Assembly: GCF_009730915.1 (NCBI RefSeq)
Contig: NC_052477.1
Location: forward strand, 62,001-126,000
Direction: 5' to 3'
DNA: 64,000 nucleotides
Source of the DNA: Dioscorea cayenensis subsp. rotundata
Taxonomy: Eukaryota > Streptophyta > Magnoliopsida > Dioscoreales > Dioscoreaceae
Position 1 is the stretch's first letter, and every line of letters begins with the position of its first letter. Below the pieces are notes generated by a model. It saw only the letters and a program-made list of their open reading frames with translations. It ran no database searches and was not told where the DNA came from. Below are positions 36,420-48,821 of the stretch, one piece after another. The translations under genes were made by a program, and so were the position numbers.

Positions 36420-37815
36420 TCTGCTCTTTAGACTTTATTCATCTCCTTATCATTGCCGAGCCTCACACTCACCTTCATAGACTCGTCCAAGCTTCTGAAC
36501 AAGGACTTATCACATGTCATGTGATTTGAACACCAGCTATCAACCAACCAAACAGAAGTTGGTTCAACTTCAGATGAAGTGATGGCCATTAAGAGATTGT
36601 TCTCATCCTTCTCTTTAGTAACCAGGGATGTTCCACCCTCAGGTTGCTTCGCTCTTGCTCTGCAATTTATCTTCACATGGCCGAATCTCGTTCATTGAAA
36701 ACACTGAACATAGTTTCTGTTTTCATAGCTCCTTCCACGACATTCATAGCTTCTGCCTCTCCCATGAGTGTACATCTGAAATGTCCTCCTCCAGCACTCT
36801 AACTGCTCCCTGAGTTGGTACCACCTCAATTCGTGCCTAAGAGCTCACTCTTCACATGAAGAGCTTTTCACTGAGCTTCACCACAGCTCAATTGACCCTC
36901 ACTTCATGAGCTTGCAGGGACCCTGTCAGCTTATCAAGGGATAGTTTGGAGATGCCCTTAGACTCTTCAATCGCAATGACAATGAAGTCAAACTTTGGTG
37001 CCAAACTTCTCAGCACTTTGGACATGACTTGCTCTTCACCTATCTTGTAACCAAGCCCGCGTATTTGATTAACAATTATCACTATCTTTGAGGAGAAGTC
37101 TTGCATATATGCTCTCACTGTTATCCATCTGCAGCGTCTTGAAGCTTTGCCTGAGAGCTTGCTTCCTCACGGAGACCACCTTGGAAGATCCTTGATGCTG
37201 CTTCCTGATTACCTCCCAAGCTACATGAGCCGAGACAGCTTCTACAATCCTATCCAGTATTGGCTCATCCACAGCTTGTTGGATGAGACACAGGGCTTTA
37301 GTATCATGCTTCTTATTATCCCTCTCCTTAGCTTCATCATCAGATTCGGCCCCGCCCTTCTTCATAGGATCCCACAACTCTTAGGAGCCAAACATAGTCT
37401 TTATTAGAAAACTCTACCTTCCATAGTCTTGTCCCTTGAACACTGGCACAGAAGGTTGTGAGAGACTCACCGGTGTGCCGTTGGAACCCATTAGCTCTGA
37501 TACCATATTGTTGGATCAAAGATGAGCTAAAAACCAGGAAAAGCCAAAAGTGTTTGATGAAATGCTTCACTGTAATAGGTTACACAATCAAGGTTTAAGT
37601 TAATGGAGAACTTTTCAAAGATTGTGAACCAGACAATCACCGTGCTATCTTTCTATTCATTATATATTCAAAAGTAAAGAGACAAAACACAGCCAGTAAG
37701 CAACCCCATTGGCCAAGCTTTTTAACTGCCACACTATTGGCCATACGTAACACTAAGACCCATCCTCATTGGTTGGGTTCAAACAACAAGAGATATTGAG
37801 GATTCAATGCTCTCA
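36420..37815 (-). mobile_element. Ty1/copia LTR retrotransposon fossil, 5' part (LTR, gag, start of protease)
   Basis: On the minus strand there is an LTR-like region (about 37510-37815, with TGTTGGAT at its inner edge), a primer-binding-type TGGTATCAGAGC complementary to initiator Met-tRNA, a gag region of the UBN2 type (with SVRKQALRQSFKTLQM), and the WLVDSWCSNHMT protease region. The element is broken, with several frame breaks, and lacks pol and the far LTR. Decay of the LTR suggests it is not recent. Confidence 0.8.
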
Positions 37816-37839
37816 TCCACTACACACAAAACATAGCTA

Positions 37840-38166
37840 CCATCCTTAACTTGATACCCCACAGTACTCCTCCATCTTTAGACGACCTCAAACTCAAGTA
37901 CTCCACATTTGACATCTCCCAAGAGTTCATCAACTATATCAAATCACACTACTTCAAAGAAACCGGCCAGCACTGCTCAACCTTCGACGTCTTTGTCGCA
38001 AAAGCTTGGCAAGCTCGCACAAGAGCTGTTAAGCTCCAAGACAGCAATGAAGTTGACCACATTTGTTTCTTTGCGAACAAATGTGGACAACTATCAACCA
38101 TGAACCCTGAATATTATTATTTTGATGAGAATTTTTTTTATAAATATGGACCAACCATGAACCCAG
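37840..38166 (+). pseudogene. BAHD acyltransferase fragment
   Basis: The frame contains SLDDLKLKYSTFDISQEF and CSTFDVFVAKAWQARTRAV followed by HICFFAN, an internal block of plant BAHD acyl-CoA acyltransferases near the middle of the protein. Neither the HxxxD nor the DFGWG motif is included, so the piece is about a fifth of a gene. It directly abuts the copia fossil, which may have inserted into it. BAHD enzymes acylate phenolics, wax or wall components; which one is not clear. Confidence 0.7.
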
Positions 38167-38439
38167 AACGATTGAATTAAGAGGAATTCCAACTATCAAC
38201 CTCTTATTTGGGTGGAAATTAAGTATTAAATGCAGAAAATAAAAATACCCCTCATAAAGGTTTTGTTAAGTTTTTCTTATATAAGTCTACAAACATGATG
38301 TATGCATTCTTAGAGAAATTTATTTAACATAAATATAATTAATTTATGACCTAATAAACTAATATTATAACTCGAATTAATAATCAAATTCTAGATGAGT
38401 GATGAGGTTCCTGAGCTGCGCTAGTGGTAGCAACGACGG

Positions 38440-39380
38440 AGCTCATGGCGGAGATCATGGTGGAGTTCTCGGGACTTACTCTAGTTAACCACGGCGACCT
38501 TCAACATTTCAGTCAACCCAAGATCATCACGTAAGGACCCTCAGATCACCGGTTCGTGAAGGAGTTACATTATACCCAGAAGCAGTAAGACTTTCACAGG
38601 ACCCCGTGAACCCTCCTCGTTCGGCAATTGACTCATCGGAATGGAAAACAGTTGGTAGAACTCGGGCAATTCCTGCAGCTCAGGTAGGGAAGAAGATTGC
38701 TGATGTTTCCCTGAAGCATCGTCGATCACCGGAGTCTGGAGATACCTGCAAGTGATGCCTTTGTTTCGGTCACAAGGTAGAAGATTGTCATCATCAACTG
38801 ACTTGTGGCAGATGTGCCGGAGCTGGGCATATTAGCAATCAAGTGTCCATTACGAATTTCGCCTCACAACACCAACGAGAACGAGAGAATGAAAGCTTAT
38901 TCGAAGAATTACCACTTGGAAGCTAGACCTCTTCTCCACATATCTTCTTCTTCGAGATTCCTCCCAGTTTCTTCAGAACCTCCGTCTTTGCGCGTCTCAC
39001 TTCCCATTACGGAAGAAATTATAAAATCAAAAGATGATTTAAAAAAGATGGTTGTGATCAAGGTGCTTTCGGGAAATGCAAGCGTTCAGTCGCAAGGTCG
39101 TGGAGTGCTGCTCCGATCTTGGCCCATTGGCAGATAACCTCATTGCTCCATCACGTACATTAAAGGTGGAGAAGATGATCCAGTCTCCTAGCTTAATGGA
39201 GGTCACGTGCGTTGATGAGCGGAGAAGTTTGAAGGAGCCCGTGACTGGTGCAAGTGTCGAGGAGGGGAACATAATTACTAAGACCGTTGATAGGTCTCGC
39301 GATTTGGTTTCGCGATTCAGTGATTCTCAGCAGATGGCCGTTGATAGGCATCGTGAATTGAGTTCAAAAGACAACTCTTG
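38440..39380 (+). mobile_element. LINE (L1-type) ORF1 fragment
   Basis: The region 38745-38860 encodes two zinc knuckles in the plant LINE ORF1 style (CLCFGHKVEDC, then CGRCAGAGHIS), and downstream a KAYSKNYHLEARPLL and PSLRVSLPITEEII tail continues in shifting frames. No endonuclease or reverse transcriptase is present. It looks internally truncated and inactive. Confidence 0.65.
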
Positions 39381-39382
39381 AC

Positions 39383-40725
39383 TCAATGAAGAACATACCG
39401 CTATCGCTTGAGTATTGTTAAATCCATTTTCGTTCACTAGAAATGTCACAATGTCCTAAAAGATGATGCATAGTCAAAGGAACACTTGTAATTTTTAATT
39501 CTGTTGATCCTAAGAGCTTCAAAACTTAAAGACTGACTAGCTTCAATAAATTCAAGACTGACAATGCATATTGGGTAAAACTATAAGTAACTGCCTCTAC
39601 AAATAAAGTAACTCTTCTATCCTTAGCCTTTTTTGGATTGGATTTCTATTTTGAAATACTAACTTGACATTTCAATATGGTCAATAAGTATTTTTCAATA
39701 TCATCAAATCTTAAAAATGACTGACTGGAATATTGAGACAGTCAATCTTTTCAATCTTTTAAAATTTTTATGTTGGGAGCCTGTTGTAAGGTTTCATGTT
39801 CGATTTCAATGTCGGAATCATGTGGTGAGTGTTCATGTTCGGTTTCAGTGTTGGAATCATGTGGCGAGTGTTCATGTTCGATTTTAGTGTTGGGAGCCTG
39901 TGGCAAGGGTGAAAGTTTGATTTCAGTGTTGGCTACACGTATAGCTGCAGCTTTGAACCTTTCTATTACCTACATGATTACCACAAGAAAGCACTCTAAA
40001 GTTGAGTTTAAGAGACAAAAGAAATGAGAAAATGCACTCACAAAACTCATTGCATTAATGAAGAACATACCGCTATCACTTGAGTATTGTTAAATCCATT
40101 TTCGTTCACTAGAAATGTCACAATGTCCTAAAAGATGATGCATAGTCAAAGGAACACTTGTAATTTTTAATTCTGTTGATTCTAAGAGCTTCAAAACTTA
40201 AAGACTGACTAGCTTCAATAAATTCAAGACTGACAATGCATATTGGGTAAAACTATAAGTAACTGCCTCTACAAATAAAGTAACTCTTTTATCCTTAGCT
40301 TTTTTGGATGAGATTTCTATTTCGAAATACTAACTTGACATTTCAATATGGTCAATAAGTATTTTTCAATATCATCAAATCTTAAAAATGACTGACTGGA
40401 ATATTGAGACAGTCAATCTTTTCAATCTTTTAAAATTTTTATGTTGGGAGCCTGTTGTAAGGTTTCATGTTCGATTTCATTGTCGGAATCATGTGGCGAG
40501 TGTTCATGTTCGGTTTCAGTGTTGGAATTATGTGGCGAGTGTTCATATTCAATTTCAGTGTTGGGAGCCTGTGGCAAGGATGCAGGTTTGATTTCAGTGT
40601 TGCCTACACGTATAGCTACAGCTTTGAACCTTTCTATTACCTACATGATTACCACAAGAAAGCACTCTAAAGTTGAGTTTAAGAGACAAAAGAAATGAGA
40701 AAATGCACTCACAAAATTCATTGCA
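39383..40725. repeat. Tandem duplication, two units of about 673 bp
   Basis: Units 39383-40055 and 40056-40725 start with AATGAAGAACATACCGCTATC and are nearly identical (I estimate over 95 percent). Each holds one complete last exon of the FEN1-type pseudogene (39751-39969 and 40422-40640, minus strand) with an internal 45- to 48-bp minisatellite. Confidence 0.9.
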
Positions 40726-41339
40726 TATATGTTTCTGGCTTCTTGATAAGGCCAGTCCACAGCCAGTCCACAAGTATTGGGTATCTGTTTTGGATAATCC
40801 ATATGATAGCTTAATAGATGAAAAATTAATTTGAAATTTGTTAACTTGAAAGTGAAATATAACTATGTTATTGGAAGATTTGGTGGCACATAATTTCACA
40901 AATTAGTGTTGAGTTACCTTTCTTTATTTATTTTCTCTAGCATACTCTCTATTGAGCCATACTAGTGAATGAATGTCAAAGCCGTTTGTTCATCAATGCC
41001 TGTTTCAAAGGATGCAACAATAAGAAGGTAAGACAAAATACACCACAAGATATATAATGTCCATGAATAAACCCATTTGCATCCTGAATAATATTGTGGA
41101 ACTTCTAATGAAACAAAGTGCTAGTTATATATAAGAAGAAAGATCTTTTTCCATTTTTAGTATTAGATGAAGAACTACACTGGTTTTTATAGACATACTG
41201 CATCGTAGAAAAGGAAACAACTTTATAACTGTATGAGTAATAAAAAAAGAATAACAAATCCCAAAATGTATGGGTTTCTATTTGTCTATCCTGAAAATCT
41301 GGTAGTAGATTTTCTTGATTTCATCAATGATTCTCTACA

Positions 41340-43290
41340 CTCCTGTTAAGCTGGCTGAAAGATGTCATCCATGGCCAGCTTGCTCACCAATCTATCAAAC
41401 TATTTTTCAAGTAAGCCTTTAGCAAGTATGCCTACCACCAGTTTGAATGCAACGATGTCTCGCATAATAATTAGTTCATTTTCCAATTTCTCCTTAAGAA
41501 GGTGTTTGTCAACTTCAAAATGTTTAGTTCTATCATGAAGTATAGAATTGTTTGCAATACCAATAGTAGCTTTATTGTCACAAAATAAACATTCATAGCT
41601 AAGGGTTGCAACATTTAGTTCTCCAAGTAATTGTCCCATCCACAAAGCTTCACAAATACCGTGTGCAATTGATCTAAACTGTACTTCAGCACTACTTCTT
41701 GCCACAACACTTTGCTTTTACAAGGCCAAATCACAATATTCCTGCCAACAAAACTACAATATCCTAAAGTTGATCTTCTATTTTGGTAAACATATCAACT
41801 TGGAGATGCCCTCTATTTTGGTACAAGTTTCAATTTCACGGAATCCTATTTGGGTACCTTAGAATTCTATTAAGCAAAATGTCTTTGGTTAGGTAAGAGC
41901 ATGAATTGACTTGCCATGCTTATTGCAAATGCAACATCAAAGTCTCCCAACTAAGTATTGGCATCTTTCCTTATCAGTTACGTCTTCCAAGTTTCCATGT
42001 TGGATTTTAGATTAGCCTCTATAGGAGTTTCAGCTGGTTTGCAACCAAGAAAATCAGTTTCATGTAATAAATCAAGTATATGCTTTCTTTGAGAAACAAA
42101 AATTCCTTTCTTGGATCTAGCAAACTCTATTCCAAGAAAGCATTCTTAATCTCAAATTCACAAGATAAGGCCTTCTTCAATCTTTCAAGCTTAAAGAAAT
42201 CATCTCCAGTCAGCAGAATGCATGGAGGCTTGATCCTGATATTACAAATGTCAATAACTTTCTGAACACAATGAGTAATCCTCAAATTCACCTTACTCCC
42301 AGAAATTGGGCAGGGACAACTACCCGCCTATCAACTCATGGAGCTAGCTTGTATGAACTTACACTATTTCATCAGGGTAGGGAACTTCCCAAATGGATCA
42401 TGAAGAGTTTATATATTAGCGAACGGATTATCTATGTAGTTTCAATTTTGCCGGCCTTTTTTGTTGTTGTGTTTGTTTTAGATGTCTTCATTTTTTTGTT
42501 GTTGTTATCTTTGTATTTCTTAAGCCTTTCAATAATTAGCTTCTAAGCTCTTTTAATAAAAAAATAATAATAATGATATCATCCATAATATTGTATGATC
42601 AGCTTGACTTCGAACATATCCTTGTATGATAAGCTATTTTCCAAGTTTCCAAATTTGTCAACCCGACCCTAGGAGATTGTTTAAAGCAATAAACTACTTT
42701 TAATCTTCAAAAAAAATTTCTCCAAATTTCTCTTCAAAGACAGGTGGTAGGTCCATGAACACCTCATTTCTAGGTTATCATTTAAGAGGATGTTCATTAC
42801 ATCTAGCTGATGCAAGGAACAATTAAAATAAATTGCAAGAGAAAGTAAAATATGAATAGAATTCATTTTTGCAACAAATGCAAAAGTTTCTTCGTATACT
42901 TATGTGTGAAATCTTTAGCAACCATCCTCGCCTTAAATCTCTCAATGCTCCTATAAGGTTTAAATTTGACTATGAATACCCACTTAACAGTTTCCTATAT
43001 TTTGTTTTTAAGTGAGCACATTTTTTAAACCATTGTTGTTTTGCACTTTGAATGTCCTAGTGCTTCCTTTATAGTTCATAGTATAAACAGACAAGAAACA
43101 TTTATTGTGAAGGCTTTATATTTTTCAGAGTTTTTGTCAGGAAATATGTTTGGTTATAAGATACATGGTATTCCCAACTCCTTGGGAGTAGAATTGTAAT
43201 AAAAACATCAAGATCTGAAACATTTAGCAGGGCAGAATTCATAAGAGTAAAATTTATAGGAAGATTTAAGTGAAAATCTCGTAACATTTT
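41340..43290 (-). mobile_element. Ty1/copia fossil, pol part (reverse transcriptase, RNase H)
   Basis: Reverse-transcriptase similarity (LHQLDVMNILL) lies at about 42240-42866 and RNase H similarity (LFCDNKATIGIANN, RTKHFEVDKHLLKE) at 41400-41705, in the order of a copia pol on the minus strand. The element is broken by several frame breaks and by a nested LINE-like insertion. No LTRs were found. It occupies the interval between FEN1 pseudogene exons. Confidence 0.8.
42272..42570 (+). mobile_element. LINE-like tail nested in the copia fossil
   Basis: This plus-strand stretch interrupts the reverse-transcriptase similarity of the copia fossil. It ends with T-rich sequence, CAATAATTAGC, TTTTAATAAAAAAATAATAATAA, the style of a truncated LINE 3' end. 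Only 300 bp remain. Confidence 0.45.
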
Positions 43291-44077
43291 AACTTGGGAT
43301 TAGGTCTAATTCACTGATAAATCATGCATCTTGTTGAATATTTTTACTTGAATATTATCCTTTTGGTTCTGGTTGTTGTCTTTTGATTTTTCTTATGCAG
43401 ATTGTTGGAATTCGGCATTAATTTTCTACTTACTTGAAGCATTCTAGAAAAAATAATATGAAATGATAAAAGATTATAAAGCAAAAATACATGAAACAAC
43501 ATGATCCGCCATTATCAACTACCATGAGCATGCAGTTTAATGTAGGATCAAAAAACAAAAAGCTCCATGACCAACTTGTGGTACATACCACACATGCAGC
43601 TCTTGGCCACCAGAGAAAACCCAAACTTATTTCATTCTATATAAGGTAATGGAGAGGTTTTAGGGAGGTATCTTTAGTTGCAGTGGTCAATTTTAATGGT
43701 TTAAAAGCATCTAGAGGCCAAAGTACACATCAAAAGACAGAGAAGATTAAATATTTAAAAAAGATTTATCAATTTACAAACATGGAACTCATTGATCAAA
43801 CAGAGCTTTTCTTTATTTCTTTTATTTTTTGAGTGTTAAGGATCAAGGATCAATCCCTTGATAAACAAAGATTTTTCTATTGGCTTCTCTTGATTTTAAT
43901 GTTTAATTTTGTTTCATTTAATCCTTGGATATTTAATGCTTATAAATGTGATGGATCCTACGTTTGCATAACCTTAAATATCAAAAGCAAGACTAAAAGG
44001 CGAAATGTGGTGTTAGAACCCCATGATTACGCTTGAAACCCTAGATTAGGATTTGATCACTAATTATCACGAAATTG
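43291..44077. other. AT-rich spacer
   Basis: No gene, repeat or element recognised. Confidence 0.4.
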
Positions 44078-46690
44078 GAAAAATCTAATTAGATTCAATT
44101 ACCAGAAAAAGCAGGAGCTAATCTAAGTTAGATACCTCGCAATATTACGAAAAGAAATAAAGAATACTTCAAGATAAACCACCTTAAAACTATTAAGCAT
44201 AATAGAGAGGATGCTAGTATATGATCTTTTGTTTCCATCTCTAGCTATAGTTTATTAGCTTTTTTTTCATTATCCTTATTTATTATTGTATTTATTTAAA
44301 TAACTTTAGTTGCAAGGAATTAGTAATCGACAACATAGTCCTTGTAAAAAAGATATCTTATTTACTACTTGATGGCATGTTGAATGGTGCTCAAATATGT
44401 GTGTCTCTCCATTATATTTATGCGTATGAAGCATGTATTGCTAAAGGAAGTGCGCTTATTTGATATTTAAATTTGGTAAAAGATTTCATCAATGATTCCC
44501 TACACAAAGTAAAGCATAATACATATTCATAAGGCAAACATGTCTCGAGAAAAGAAATTAGTAAGGGTAAAAATCATCATGTTCATATCTTAAATCAAAA
44601 TTTGAGTTAATGCAAAGAAAAATATAGCACTACCAAAACAAAGAACCAAAAAATTAACTAATTAATTAAAAAACCTGCCAACATACCTTCAATGATGTCA
44701 CAGTAGTCACATCCACAGAGAATGGCCAAATCAATGAATTGATTCAAGGTGAGGCCTAGCTCCTCCAACACCTAAAAGCAAAGAAGAAACAAACAATCAC
44801 TATGCCTAAAAGATAATTACAAGTAGTTAGAAGCGAGTGGCGGAACTAGAAAAGAAAAATAAAGGGTGTCGACTTGAAAAAATTAAAACTATGTTTAATA
44901 AATAGATAATTGACTGTAAGCCCTACAGTAATATATGCATGATCACCATTAGACAAGAGCTACCTTCAGAATTACATATTCTCTCCTTGTGTTTCACTTG
45001 AGTTTGGACCCATTAACTTGTGAAGAAGCTTGGGAGCACCAAATGCTAGTGCATCCATATTTTCTGATGCGACACCGTAGGCCTTTTCAACCTTGCATAA
45101 GAATGCACATTCTGCTTGAGCTTCACTGAGGGCTTACATATTAAAAAGAAACATTCAGAAAAATTATCGATGGGATAATAACCGCCAAAGATAAGAACTG
45201 AAGAAGGAGAATAATGAAGTAATGGATAGTATGAAGAAGCAAGAAGGGAAGCTGATCGGGGATCGTTGATCAGGGGATTGCTGACGGGGAAGTTGGGATT
45301 TAAGAAGAAGATGTTCTACTTTTACAAAATTTAGGTAAACTTGATAAATATCTTATCTTATTTTATTTTATCTAATCTTAATTTTAATATAACATAAACT
45401 GAAAAAATCTAATTAGATTCAATTACCAGAAAAAGGAGGAGCTAATCTAAGTTAGATACCTCGCAATATTATGAAAAGAAATAAAGAATACTTCAAGATA
45501 AACCACCTTAAAACTATTAAGCATAATAGAGAGGATGCTAGTATATGATCTTTTGTTTCCATCTCTAGCTATAGTTTATTAGCTTTTTTTCATTATCCTT
45601 ATTTATTATTGTATTTATTTAAATAACTTTAGTTGCAAGGAATTAGTAATCGACAACATAGTCCTTGTAAAAAAGATATCTTATTTACTACTTGATTTAT
45701 ATTTATGCGTATGAAGCATGTATTGCTAAAGGAAGTGTGCTTATTTGATATTTAAGTTTGGTAAAAGATTTCATCAATGATTCCCTACACAAAGTAAAGC
45801 ATAATACATATTCATAAGGCAAACATGTCTGAGAAAGAAATTAGTAAGGGTAAAATCATCATGTTCATATCTTAAATCAAAATTTGAGTTAATGCAAAGA
45901 AAAATATAGCACTACCAAAACAAAGAACCAAAAAATTAACTAATTAATTAAAAAACCTGCCAACATACCTTCAATGATGTCACAGTAGTCACATCCACAG
46001 AGAATGGCCAAATCAATGAATTGATTCAGGGTGAGGCCTAGCTCCTCCAACACCTAAAAGCAAAGAAGAAACAAACAATCACTATGCCTAAAGATAATTA
46101 CAAGTAGTTAGAAGCAGTGGCAGAACTAGAAAGAAAATAAAGGGGTGCTGACTTGAAAAAATTAAAACTATGTTTAATAAATAGATAATTGACTGTAAGC
46201 CCTACAGTAATATATGCATGATCACCATTAGACAAGAGCTACCTTCAGAATTACATATTCTCTCCTTGTGTTTCACTTGAGTTTGGACCCATTAACTTGT
46301 GAAGAAGCTTGGGAGCACCAAATGCCAGTGCATCCATATTTTCTGATGCGACACCGTAGGCCTTTTCAACCTTGCATAAGAATGCACATTCTGCTTGAGC
46401 TTCACTGAGGGCTTACATATTAAAAAAAGAAACATTCGGAAAAAAATTGTCGATGGGATAATAACCGCCAAAGATAAGAATCAAGAAGGAGAATAATGAA
46501 GTAATGGATAGTATGAAGAATCAAGAAGGGAACTACTGACTGGGGATCATTGACGGGATTCGACGGGATTCTTGACGGGGAAGTTGGGATTTAAGAAGAA
46601 GATGTTCTACTTTTTACAAAAATTTAGGTAAACTTGATAAATATCTTATCTTATTTTTATTTTTATCTAATCTTAATTTTTAATATAACA
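44078..46690. repeat. Tandem duplication, two units of about 1.3 kb
   Basis: Units 44078-45398 and about 45402-46690 start GAAAAATCTAATTAGATTCA and end TAATATAACATA. They carry the same two FEN1-type exons. Unit 2 lacks about 45 bp (44373-44420 of unit 1). Most other differences are one base more or less in homopolymer runs. Confidence 0.9.
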
Positions 46691-46939
46691 TATTTATCTA
46701 TAATAGAAAAATTAAAAAAACTTTTGATTAAAATTTTTAAAACAATTTTTCATATATTTATCTTCGAGCAGAGCAACACTATTTTACTAAAAATCTAAAA
46801 CATTATTAATAAATCCCAAAAAAATTTGAAAACCAAATATTTGGACATTATAATATTATATCAATATTAATTTTTTAATAAATAAAATTAATCATATGAG
46901 TTATTTTTAATAAATATTATATTTATATATATATACAAT

Positions 46940-47125
46940 TTACAAGTCAGGGATTCCCGCCCTCGCGGGGATTCTCCACGGCGAGCACTGCGCGGAGCGG
47001 GTCGGGGAATCCCCGCGGGGAGCAGGGCGGGGAATACACTCCCCGTCCCTGCCCCGTGAGCCGGGGAAAGGTTTTTCCCAGTTCCCCGCCCCCGCGGGGA
47101 ACATGGATTTTCCACCCCACTTGCA
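46940..47125. repeat. Isolated GC-rich block
   Basis: About 185 bp rich in CCCCG/CGGGG (for example GAATCCCCGCGGGGAGC, GGCGGGGAA, CCCCGCCCCCGCGGGG) stands in AT-rich DNA. Such palindrome-rich segments are seen near ends of some plant hAT-type elements, but I find neither a matching far end nor a target duplication. Confidence 0.5.
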
Positions 47126-47256
47126 TTCCTAATTCTAGCCGGTCTTTAGATGTTAGCATCTCCTCTATTTTTTTAAAAGAATAATTATATGATGGTTAAT
47201 GAAAGCATTGTTAAAGCACACTATATATATATATATATATATATAGGAACCAAGAC

Positions 47257-47368
47257 ATAGTCTAATGGTTTCTTATCTTGTTTGTGTTTGAGAGGTCTTG
47301 AGTTTGAAACTTTTCAAGCACAATGCAAAAAATAAAAAATAAAAAGATGCTTGTCGCCAATTTGTCAA
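47257..47368 (+). mobile_element. tRNA-derived SINE, copy 3 of 3
   Basis: Starts CATAGTCTAATGGTTTCTTA (A box), has TCTTGAGTTTGAAAC (B box) and ends GCCAATTTGTCAA. It is absent from the equivalent place in segmental copy A, so it inserted in copy B after, or was lost in A since, the duplication. Confidence 0.65.
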
Positions 47369-47572
47369 TATATATATATATATATAAACTAAGAAAATCA
47401 CCAAAATATAAATGTGTATATATATATATATATATTTATTTGCGAGTGATCTAGACAAGTCCGCGATTAGCCCTATTAATGCAAGTGTCAGCTAGATATG
47501 TTTCATTTGTGATGCTTTGGTGTAGTTTTAAAAAATAAGTTTTCTTTCCTTACTTCTCGGACACGCACTGCT

Positions 47573-47575
<3 letters not shown>

Positions 47576-47630
<55 letters not shown>
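47576..47630. repeat. (TA)n microsatellite, about 55 bp
   Basis: The longest uninterrupted TA run in the window, within segmental copy B. Confidence 0.95.
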
Positions 47631-47633
<3 letters not shown>

Positions 47634-48654
47634 TTTATTTCCACGTATAGTGAATATTTTGTTGTTTTAATTTGTAGTGTATTCCCATAACTTATGTAAC
47701 TTTTGTAACTTTTTTATTGTTTTATTAATATATGCAGTTTATCCACTATTTCATTTTACACATGTAGAAAAAAAAATCAAAATATGAAAAAATATCTCAT
47801 TCTATAAATATAATAAATAATATTTTAAAGAACACAAATAAAATAGTCAATATTTTTCTTTCATTTATAAACATAAAGTTTTTATCCAAATAGATACTCA
47901 AATAATTCATAAAAGATATGTCTACATGATTACATTATGTATGCATTTTTATTTTATAAATATTTTCTTATGAATTATCATTCATGTGGTATCAATCTTC
48001 ATACTCGAAAATCATATAAATGTTTTGACATATTAACTTAATATTTTTTTATCTTTTAAATCCAAGAAAATATTTCATAATTTTTCAATATATTTTTTTA
48101 AATATTCAAACTTTTTAATTGGTAGAGGACACCAAGTGAAATAAAATCAGCAGAGGGTCATATAATATTTCTAAAAGTTAAGGGAATGGTAAAATATTTG
48201 CCACAGTAAAATTTTCTTTAGTATAGTTAATCATAAGCCATCATACTTTTTTGGTAATTAAATTGAATATAATTAATCTCAATTCTTGGGATGTAAATGA
48301 ACTAATGCATTGGTAAATAGCTTGGAGAATGGAGACTCAACTAGTCAAAGGATTCAATTTGGTTTGTTTATTAAGCTAAACAAGAAATTCTCAAATCCAA
48401 TTTTTGAGCTTAATTTATTTATTAACCTAAAGGAGTGTTTTTTTTTTTTAACTTGACTCATTAAAACCCATGAACAACTTTGTCACTATAGCATATTTTA
48501 CTAATTTAAACATTTTATTATTACTACAATAGCTGTGTTGCAGTAATTAAATTACTGTGATTTTTCTGAATTAAGCTCAAATTCTACATCTTCGTACCAA
48601 GTTTAAAATTTAATTTTAACAAATAAAGCTCGAAATAGATTCAACTGAAGGTTT

Positions 48655-48715
48655 GGTTTTGGTTCAGTTCGGTTCGGTTCAGTTCGGTTTTGGTTCGGGT
48701 AAAATAGTGCTAAAC
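48655..48715. repeat. Degenerate GGTTCGG repeat
   Basis: Short units GGTTC(A/G) are repeated, ending in GGTTCGGGTAAAATAG. Such runs are common at plant transposon edges; no element border is visible. Confidence 0.6.
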
Positions 48716-48812
48716 CGAACTTAAAACATAGCAAGGCTCGGCTCCGCTCTTGTTTACATCTAAATTGGGAAAAAAATACTATTTTTGTTTCTCATCTCGC
48801 TTCGATGCTCTT

Positions 48813-48821
48813 AAACCCTAA
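48813..48821 (+). promoter_or_regulatory. Telo-box AAACCCTAA upstream of DRM3-like gene
   Basis: The motif lies in the leader or promoter of the DRM3-like gene, a position where telo-boxes are common in genes active in dividing cells. Confidence 0.4.

Larger units (their letters stand above)
39751..46411 (-). pseudogene. Flap endonuclease 1 (FEN1) pseudogene with duplicated exons
   Basis: Exon remnants in gene order: 46243-46411 ([26 protein letters not shown]) and 45969-46053 ([21 protein letters not shown]), the same pair again at 44964-45132 and 44687-44771, then 40917-40999 (YGSIESMLEKINKER), 40713-40784 (DWPYQEARN), and the tail exon 40422-40640 with its copy 39751-39969 (VIERFKA then an acidic repeat). 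The N-terminal nuclease exons and the exon ending in NGF are missing. Of the metal ligands, the second Glu of the EAEAEC block is Gln and the first Asp of EDMD is Asn. A frame break before the VLEEL exon is present in both copies of that pair. A copia fossil sits between the exons. Confidence 0.8.
47146..48527. repeat. Segmental duplication, copy B
   Basis: Direct copy of 32774-34360. It lacks the LINE tail and the GC-rich SINE of copy A but has its own SINE (47257-47368) and about 150 bp (48306-48465) absent from A. Confidence 0.85.

Noticed and set aside
46888-47159. Short proline- and arginine-rich open frames in the GC-rich block
   Set aside because: Composition artefact; no start context or domain.
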